The notes below the pieces were generated by a model. It saw only the letters and a program-made list of their open reading frames with translations. It ran no database searches and was not told where the DNA came from. A stretch of 32,830 nt of DNA from a virus: the IMG/VR virus record IMGVR_UViG_3300042731_004793, positions 1 through 32,830 of that record; one strand, 5' to 3'. Each line of letters begins with the position of its first letter. The first letter of the stretch is position 1. Below, piece after piece: positions 28,231-32,830 of the stretch. Both the position numbers and the translations under genes were made by a program.

Positions 28231-30381
28231 GTGGCACACGCAGCCAATAATCACGTTGCTCACTACCGGTGGGAGAATCCGGGAAGTGACATTGACGCGA
28301 CGACGTTTGCGGAAGCAGAGGACACGTCGTTTGCAATCGACATCAGCGGCGGCAATGTCGGTCTGTTTCTGCGGCTCAAGGTCTACAACGATGGCACCGC
28401 AGACACGAGTGGAACCGAGGACCACGATTTACAGGTAGACGTTGACGGCGGCGGTTACAACTCGATTACGAGCAGCTCCAGTTACGTCCAGCAATACGAT
28501 GGGCCACCAGCAGATGGCGCCAGCGGGACCTCTGAGCGGCTAACCGCAGTCGCGGGTATGACGTGGGATGCGTCCGACTATTTCGAGGTCTGGACGTTTA
28601 CCGGCTATACGCACCCCGCGGTAAGCGAGTCTAACGAGATCGTTTGGGCCGTTCAGATTATCGCTGCCGATTTCACAGGCGGCGAGACACTTACTTTTCG
28701 ACAGACGCTCAACGGGACCGCAATCGAGCACCTTGTAACGGTTCAGGCGACGATTGCGGCAGGGGGAACCTCATCCGGGAGTGGTACGCCGGCAAGCCAG
28801 TCGGCAACCGTTTCCGGATCTGGAACAGTCGTAAAAACCGGGACCGGTGCGGCGCAGGCGCAGGCATCGACCGTTGCGGGTGTCGGGGAAAGGGTAATTA
28901 CCGGCACGGGTGCGGCACAGGCACAGGCATCGACCGTTTCCGGCGCTGGAACGACCTTCACCGCGCACTCAGGTACAGGGGCGGCGGCGAGTCAGTCTGC
29001 AACCGTCGATGGTGTCGGGGCCATCGTAAAGACCGGCTCGGGTGCCGCCCTTTCTCAGTCGGCACAGGTATCGGGCACCGGGGAGGTCGTGAAGACCGGC
29101 ACCGGTGCGGTGCAGTCGCAGTCGGCGGTGGTCGTCGGGACGGGCGATGTAATCGGGCCGGTAACCGGATCGGGTGCGGTGCAGGCGCAATCCGCGACCG
29201 TTGCCGGAGTCGGTGAGAGGGTCATCACCGGAACGGGGGCGGTGCAGTCGCAGGCCGCAGTTGCCGTGGGTGTCGGTGAGGACGTGCACACCGGATCGGG
29301 TGTGCTGGTGGCTCAGGCCGCTGCCGTTGTCGGGTCGGGCGTTCGAATCGTCACCGGATCGGGGTCTGCGCAGTCGCAGGCGGCTTCGGTGTCGGGCGCG
29401 GGGGAGATTGTCCATACCGGCACCGGATCGGCTCAGGCCGGTTCTGCCTCGGTCGCAGGCGTCGGCAAGAGGGAAATCCCCGGCAGCGGCTCAGCAGCGT
29501 CTCAGAGCGCGACGGTCGTCGGAACCGGGACCGCTGGAGCCTTTGTAGCCGGAACGGGCGCTGCGGCCTCTCAGAGCGCACAGGTGGCCGCGTCGGGCGT
29601 AGTGGTCCGGAAGGGCACCGGATCGGCTCAGAGCGCGTCCGCCTCAGTGTCGGGCGCAGGGGAGCGCATTGTGCCCGGATCGGGCGCGGCGCAGGCTCAG
29701 ACAGCCTCTGTTGTCGGTGTAGGCCGTCGAGTAATCACCGGATCGGGCACGGTCGCGGCGCAGTCGGCGCAAGTCTCAGGAACGGGGGAAATTCTTAACA
29801 CAGGCTCCGGGGCAGCGATTTCGGGGTCTGCGTCGGTCGTCGGGTCCGGCAAGGTGGTCAGGATCGGGGCAGGGACGGCTCAGAGTGGCAGCGCGACGGT
29901 GGTCGGCCTCGGGTCTGTTGGTGGGGTGACGTTCGGCACCGGTGCGGCTCAGTCGCAGTCTGCCGTCGTGGCAGGAACCGGAACTCGGGTGATTACCGGC
30001 ACCGGATCGGTGCAAGCACAGTCGAGCCAGGTGGCGGGGGCCGGTAAGCGGGGCGCGGTCGGGTCCGGCTCGATCGTTAGCGGGTCGGCACAGGTAGCGG
30101 GGACGGGTGACACATGGTCAGTGCTGACGGGCACCGGGGATATTGTGGCTCGACCGGCCGCTGTGGTCGGTGTCGGCACTGTCGGGAGATCGGGCACAGG
30201 CATATTGGTGTCGCAGTCGGCGTCGGTCGTGGGTGTCGGTGTGCTCGGGGAGGTGATCGAATACCGCGACGTGATATTGGCTGAGGGACAAATTGCAGGG
30301 GTTTCGACTAAGGTACAGGTGGACGTGGGTGCCGTGGGTGTCGATGATTCACAGAGAACGGTGAAGGTTTACGGAGATTAG
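28231..30381 (+). CDS. 716-residue protein with 23 tandem 21-residue Gly/Ala/Ser/Gln repeats
   Basis: GTG 28231. Residues 1-182 form a beta-rich head (HYRWENPGSDIDATTFAEAE, 'GLFLRLKVYNDGTADTSG', 'WAVQIIAADFTGGETLTFRQ'). Residues 183-675 are exactly 23 repeats: 18 of 21 residues and 5 of 23 (copies 3, 6, 12, 18, 21), consensus G(S/T)GAAQSQSA.V.G.GE.VxT. Residues 676-716 are a short beta end (EGQIAGVSTKVQVDVGAVG). The regular spacing suggests a beta-helix or fibrous shaft, possibly a side fibre, decoration or spacer. No homologue is known to me. It lies between an unknown and a beta-sandwich-like gene in a structural-looking block. Confidence 0.82.
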   Translation: MAHAANNHVAHYRWENPGSDIDATTFAEAEDTSFAIDISGGNVGLFLRLKVYNDGTADTSGTEDHDLQVDVDGGGYNSITSSSSYVQQYDGPPADGASGTSERLTAVAGMTWDASDYFEVWTFTGYTHPAVSESNEIVWAVQIIAADFTGGETLTFRQTLNGTAIEHLVTVQATIAAGGTSSGSGTPASQSATVSGSGTVVKTGTGAAQAQASTVAGVGERVITGTGAAQAQASTVSGAGTTFTAHSGTGAAASQSATVDGVGAIVKTGSGAALSQSAQVSGTGEVVKTGTGAVQSQSAVVVGTGDVIGPVTGSGAVQAQSATVAGVGERVITGTGAVQSQAAVAVGVGEDVHTGSGVLVAQAAAVVGSGVRIVTGSGSAQSQAASVSGAGEIVHTGTGSAQAGSASVAGVGKREIPGSGSAASQSATVVGTGTAGAFVAGTGAAASQSAQVAASGVVVRKGTGSAQSASASVSGAGERIVPGSGAAQAQTASVVGVGRRVITGSGTVAAQSAQVSGTGEILNTGSGAAISGSASVVGSGKVVRIGAGTAQSGSATVVGLGSVGGVTFGTGAAQSQSAVVAGTGTRVITGTGSVQAQSSQVAGAGKRGAVGSGSIVSGSAQVAGTGDTWSVLTGTGDIVARPAAVVGVGTVGRSGTGILVSQSASVVGVGVLGEVIEYRDVILAEGQIAGVSTKVQVDVGAVGVDDSQRTVKVYGD
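28777..30255 (+). repeat. 23-unit tandem repeat (63/69 bp) within the 716-residue protein gene
   Basis: The 1479-bp array divides exactly into 18 units of 63 bp and 5 of 69 bp. Units begin GG-(T/A)-C/G-GG-encoding GTG or GSG and share GCGCAG- and GTGTCGGG-like blocks. Silent sites differ widely between units, so it is an old array that is kept in frame rather than a fresh expansion. Confidence 0.93.
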
Positions 30382-30383
30382 CC

Positions 30384-30767
30384 ATGCGCAGGCTCGACTT
30401 TGAGATTTTCGACGGGAACAACCCGGTGATCGAGTTAACAGTGCTCGATCTGGCCGGAGTCGCGAAAGATCTCACAGGATTGCAGGAGGCCAAGTTTGAG
30501 GTATCGAAACTTCAGCAGTACATGGTGACAGGCGACCTTGAGATCAAACCGGCAGGGTCGGCGCTGGTGTCTCATTCAATGACGGGTGACGGGTTTGTAT
30601 CGATCAACGATGCCCCGGCAGGCCGACTCGATGTCGAGGTGCAGGCTACCGATTTTCAAAACCGATTCGGGCGGCACTATTACGAAGTGCAGATCACCGA
30701 TGGGAACAGCCGGAAATCGACAGTGCTATATGGGGTCGTATACGTTCGAAAGGGGCTGATTGACTGA
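30384..30767 (+). CDS. Beta-sandwich phage protein, BppU-like or Ig-like
   Basis: A 127-residue protein, 2 nt after the repeat protein gene. 'VIELTVLDLAGVAKDLTGLQ', 'AKFEVSK', 'APAGRLDVEVQATDF' and 'RHYYEVQITDGNSRKSTVLY' then 'GVVYVRKG' follow the pattern of small phage structural proteins with one Ig/BppU-like domain. It could connect the repetitive protein to the virion. The tight linkage suggests co-expression. Family identity is uncertain. Confidence 0.68.
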   Translation: MRRLDFEIFDGNNPVIELTVLDLAGVAKDLTGLQEAKFEVSKLQQYMVTGDLEIKPAGSALVSHSMTGDGFVSINDAPAGRLDVEVQATDFQNRFGRHYYEVQITDGNSRKSTVLYGVVYVRKGLID

Positions 30768-30774
30768 GGCTGAC

Positions 30775-31386
30775 ATGCAGATCTCGATCAAAGCGGACCT
30801 AAAACAAGCCACCCGGTTTCTGGCAATCGCGAAGCGGGAAATCCCGTTTGCTGCGGCCCGGGCAATCACGCAGACCGTGGCTGTAGCGCGCCGTGACCTT
30901 ATTCAGCAGATGGATACGGACCTTGACCGGCCTACGTCGTTCACAAAACGAGGTGTGCGATTCGAGAAAGCCACAAAACGGACCTTGACGGGCCGTGTTT
31001 TCCTTGCGCCGATTCAGGACGAATACCTCGAACGGCAGATATTCGGGGGAGTCGGGAAACCGAAGGGGATCGCATGGGCAATTCCGCCAGTAAAGAATCC
31101 GAAGCCGGGATTACGGGATGCGCATGGCAACGTGAAACGTGGCCAGAGGGCACGGAAGTTATTGCGGAAGAACAACCACTTTTCGGCTGAGATCAACGGG
31201 ATACCGGGCGTTTGGAAAAGGGGAAGAAAAAAGGGCAGCGTGGAGCTCGTGCTGGCCTACGCGCAGCAGGGTCGATACAAACCGAGATACCGATTCTTTG
31301 AGGCGGGACAGGATTCGATCCGCAGGAACCTACCGCGATTGATGAGAGAGAGCCTGCTCAAAGCCATACGAGAGAGCACGAGATAG
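30775..31386 (+). CDS. Tail completion protein, gpZ / HK97-gp10-like
   Basis: The start is ATG 30775; an in-frame TTG at 30760 is less likely. The 203-residue basic protein reads 'FLAIAKREIPFAAARAITQT', 'VAVARRDLIQQMDTDLDRP', then 'RVFLAPIQDEYLERQIFGG', then a Lys/Arg-rich middle and 'GRYKPRYRFFEAGQDSIRRN'. This matches minor tail protein Z-like proteins, which make finished tails able to join heads. In lambda Z sits between FII and U; here no such gene is found there, and this displaced copy would fill the role. Confidence 0.7.
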   Translation: MQISIKADLKQATRFLAIAKREIPFAAARAITQTVAVARRDLIQQMDTDLDRPTSFTKRGVRFEKATKRTLTGRVFLAPIQDEYLERQIFGGVGKPKGIAWAIPPVKNPKPGLRDAHGNVKRGQRARKLLRKNNHFSAEINGIPGVWKRGRKKGSVELVLAYAQQGRYKPRYRFFEAGQDSIRRNLPRLMRESLLKAIRESTR

Positions 31387-31387
31387 T

Positions 31388-31573
31388 GTGGCCTATCAGT
31401 CAGACCCGTACAGGGAAATAGCCGACCTTCGCGCCAAAATAAAAGATCTGGAAGAGATCAGAAGAACGCAGGCCAGTGTGATTGTCGAGTACGGCCAGTA
31501 CATCGATTTCCTCGAACGAAAGCTGAAGAACGCAGGGGCATGGCGCCCGGAGTGGTCGAAGCGCAGGCGATAG
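31388..31573 (+). CDS. 61-residue coiled-coil protein
   Basis: GTG 31388 lies 1 nt after the previous stop. The product is a single charged heptad-repeat helix, 'YREIADLRAKIKDLEEIRRT' to 'YIDFLERKLKNAGAW', ending with basic residues (RPEWSKRRR). It may be a scaffold or assembly chaperone for the tail completion protein. Function unknown. Confidence 0.7.
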   Translation: MAYQSDPYREIADLRAKIKDLEEIRRTQASVIVEYGQYIDFLERKLKNAGAWRPEWSKRRR

Positions 31574-32070
31574 GCAAAAGCCATGTGTAGGCAAAAGGCC
31601 CCAACATGTGCAAAAGGCCCCAACATGCGAGAAAGGCCCCAACATGCGAAAAAGGCCGAACATCTGCAAAAGGCCAAACATGAGGCAAAAGGCGAATTGC
31701 TTAGATACATCGATGTGAGGCAAAGGCCCCAACATAAGGCAAAAGGCAAATAGCACGGATACATGTGACATAGGCAAAAAGGCCCCAACATGTAGGAAAG
31801 GCAAAAGGCAATGCCCCGAAAAGGCAAAAGGCCAAATGCACAGATACATGTGCAGATAGGCAAAAAGCTCCAACATCGCAAAAAGGCAAAGGCAAAGGCA
31901 AAGGCCCCATAAAGGCAAAAGGCGAGGGGGGGTCGGGTCTGTGCACATGTGGCCAAAGGCAAAGGCAAAGGCAAAGGCAAAAGCGAGGCGGGGGGCGGTA
32001 GCTCCGGCCTCTCGATCAGTCAAAAGGCCCCAACATCAGGCAAAAGGCCGTGTGCTGTGGGGCAATCCAA
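31574..32070. repeat. Iteron-like repeat array
   Basis: GGCCCCAACAT occurs exactly six times (31597, 31616, 31635, 31725, 31781, 32026), with degenerate copies at 31654, 31672 and 31867. The first five copies have a period of 18-19 bp, near two helical turns, separated by A-rich linkers. GGCAAAA blocks, GATACAT (31704, 31758, 31843) and two GGCAAA runs (31885-31902 and 31958-31981) are interspersed. There is no plausible gene on the + strand. The layout resembles plasmid iterons or centromere-like arrays. Confidence 0.85.
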
Positions 32071-32347
32071 GAGAGTAGATAAGGGAAGGCGAGCAAGCGT
32101 GCGCGCTGCAGGCCCTATGCACATGCGGAATCGTCGGGGATCGAGGGAGCGGACGGACGGGGCGGTACGGACGGACGGGACGGGTGATGCACGAGAGGAT
32201 GGTACGGACGGGGGGGGGGTGAGAAAAAAAAACGAAAACAGGTTCTTTCTGGAACGTGAAGCCGACGGGTATTTCGCGACGCCGGTGCTCCACCAGTTTG
32301 CAGATCCCGGTTTACATTTCGTTTCGCCGTAAAGTTGGGGCCGGGGC
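32070..32347. repeat. G-rich repeats and homopolymer tracts
   Basis: ACGGACGG and GGTACGGACGG repeats (about 32149-32210) run into a G10 tract (32210-32219), then TGAG and an A9 tract (32224-32232). An open frame crosses the segment but its product is low-complexity and no SD is present, so I do not call a gene. Apart from these repeats nothing else is visible before the promoter region at 32348. Confidence 0.7.
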
Positions 32348-32418
32348 CATGACTCGCCGTGACGCGCCTTACCCGGCATGACTTGTCGGTGACTCGCCTT
32401 CCGACGCGATGCTATGAT
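32348..32418 (+). promoter_or_regulatory. Direct-repeat operator and promoter before the ParB-domain gene
   Basis: Two imperfect direct repeats (32348-32370 and 32377-32400) share CATGACT....(G)GTGAC.CGCCTT. They are followed by TATGAT (32413-32418), an almost perfect -10 with the GC before it, and GTGACT (32389-32394) 18 bp upstream as a possible -35 within the second repeat. Autoregulation by the ParB-domain protein or another DNA-binding protein is conceivable. Confidence 0.5.
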
Positions 32419-32448
32419 CGGGCGCGGAGCTTTCTGGACGGGTGGAGC

Positions 32449-32830
32449 ATGGCGGTACGGAAACGGACGGCAAAGAAAAAGGCATCTACGGCAGGGAAAT
32501 TGAACAAGACGGTTTTCGAGGTAAAACCACGGAAACTCGCGTCAATTAAGCCTTACGAAAACAACCCGAGATCGAACGAGAAAGCCATCGCGCGGGTGGC
32601 TGAATCCCTGACAGAGTTCGGGTGGCAACAGCCGATAGTTGTCGATGGTCGGGGAGTGATTATTGCCGGGCATACCCGGTACGAGGCAGCGAAACTTCTC
32701 GGCATGGAAGTAGTGCCGGTACACGTTGCCCGAGGTCTGAGCAAGGCGCAGATTCGAGCGTATCGGATTGCGGATAACGCGACAGCGGATTATTCCGATT
32801 TCGATCTGGCAAAGCTGCGGGAAGAAGTCG
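32449..32830 (+). CDS. ParB/Srx-domain protein (N-terminal part)
   Basis: ATG 32449, SD GGTGGAG; no stop before the window end, so at least 127 residues. After a Lys-rich tail (MAVRKRTAKKKAS) come 'KLASIKPYENNPRSNEKAIA', 'ESLTEFGWQQPIVVD', 'GVIIAGHTRYEAAKLLGMEV' and 'LSKAQIRAYRIADNATAD', a clear ParB N-terminal domain with the GxIIAGHxR phosphate/CTP-binding-type motif. The IADN segment is typical of phage/ICE proteins where this domain is fused to a DNA methyltransferase, which would lie beyond the window. It is either that or a stand-alone ParB-like protein. Confidence 0.85.
   Translation, partial: MAVRKRTAKKKASTAGKLNKTVFEVKPRKLASIKPYENNPRSNEKAIARVAESLTEFGWQQPIVVDGRGVIIAGHTRYEAAKLLGMEVVPVHVARGLSKAQIRAYRIADNATADYSDFDLAKLREEV

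Noticed and set aside
31574-31700. CRISPR-like array
   Set aside because: The repeat core is 11-12 bp with 7-8 bp A-rich linkers that are not unique spacers, and no cas gene is present.
31396-32023. Two long minus-strand open frames (about 200 codons) across the repeat array
   Set aside because: Their products are low-complexity (FAFAFAF and repeated LPF/HVG patterns) created by the GGCAAA and GGCCCCAACAT repeats; no SD is seen.
31949-32332. Plus-strand open frame starting GTG in the GGCAAA run
   Set aside because: The product starts AKGKGKGKGK and is low-complexity throughout, with no SD; better explained as repeats.

Overview
This window is a contiguous piece of a tailed-phage (or prophage) genome, almost certainly a long-tailed siphovirus of a Gram-negative host. 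Every supported gene is on the + strand, genes are tightly packed with many ATGA/GTGA stop-start overlaps, and many share an AGGAGCA-type ribosome binding site. A Gram-negative host is inferred from two encoded proteins with outer-membrane beta-barrel signatures (C-terminal Phe; a YadA-type anchor) and from the lambda-like tail gene order. No integrase, repressor, tRNA gene or CRISPR array was seen, so lifestyle cannot be decided from this window.

Layout: (a) 1-12054, head completion and tail: the end of a capsid-region gene, FII-like head-tail joining protein, U-like tail terminator, tail tube, G/GT tail chaperones with a programmed -1 frameshift, tape measure, a small distal tail protein, a 2221-residue hub-plus-fibre protein with 11 tandem 63-residue repeats, and an accessory tail protein. 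(b) 12083-15367, lysis and envelope region: a Cys/His mini-protein, a secreted beta-barrel protein (PagL-like in part), two small membrane proteins, an exact 16-bp chromosomal-type parS site, a TIGR02594-type endolysin, a holin candidate, a collagen-stalk YadA-anchored trimeric-autotransporter-like protein, and a 3TM-type holin, ended by a strong terminator. (c) 15469-27048, early/replication-recombination region: a structured leader, a run of small unknown proteins, a DUF932 protein, RecT, a YqaJ-type exonuclease, a winged-helix protein, a structured 380-nt non-coding segment, a mini-protein with an SSB-type acidic tail, further unknowns, a Ref-like HNH nuclease and a PD-(D/E)XK-like protein. 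(d) 27203-31573, a second structural-looking block: a virion-like protein, a 716-residue protein with 23 copies of a 21-residue Gly/Ala/Ser/Gln repeat, a beta-sandwich-like protein, a gpZ/gp10-like tail completion protein and a coiled-coil protein. (e) 31574-32448, a repeat-dense non-coding region with iteron-like repeats, G-rich repeats and a putative promoter/operator, leading into a ParB-domain protein cut by the window end.

How it works together: block (c) looks like an annealase/exonuclease recombination system with accessory nucleases and an SSB-interactome mimic; blocks (a) and (d) build the tail and its long repetitive appendages; block (b) releases the phage but also encodes surface proteins that could change the outer face of the infected cell. 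The most unusual items are the phage-encoded collagen/YadA surface protein, the exact parS site filling the gap before the endolysin gene, the iteron-like array upstream of a ParB-domain gene, two structured non-coding segments, and the two large in-frame repeat arrays.
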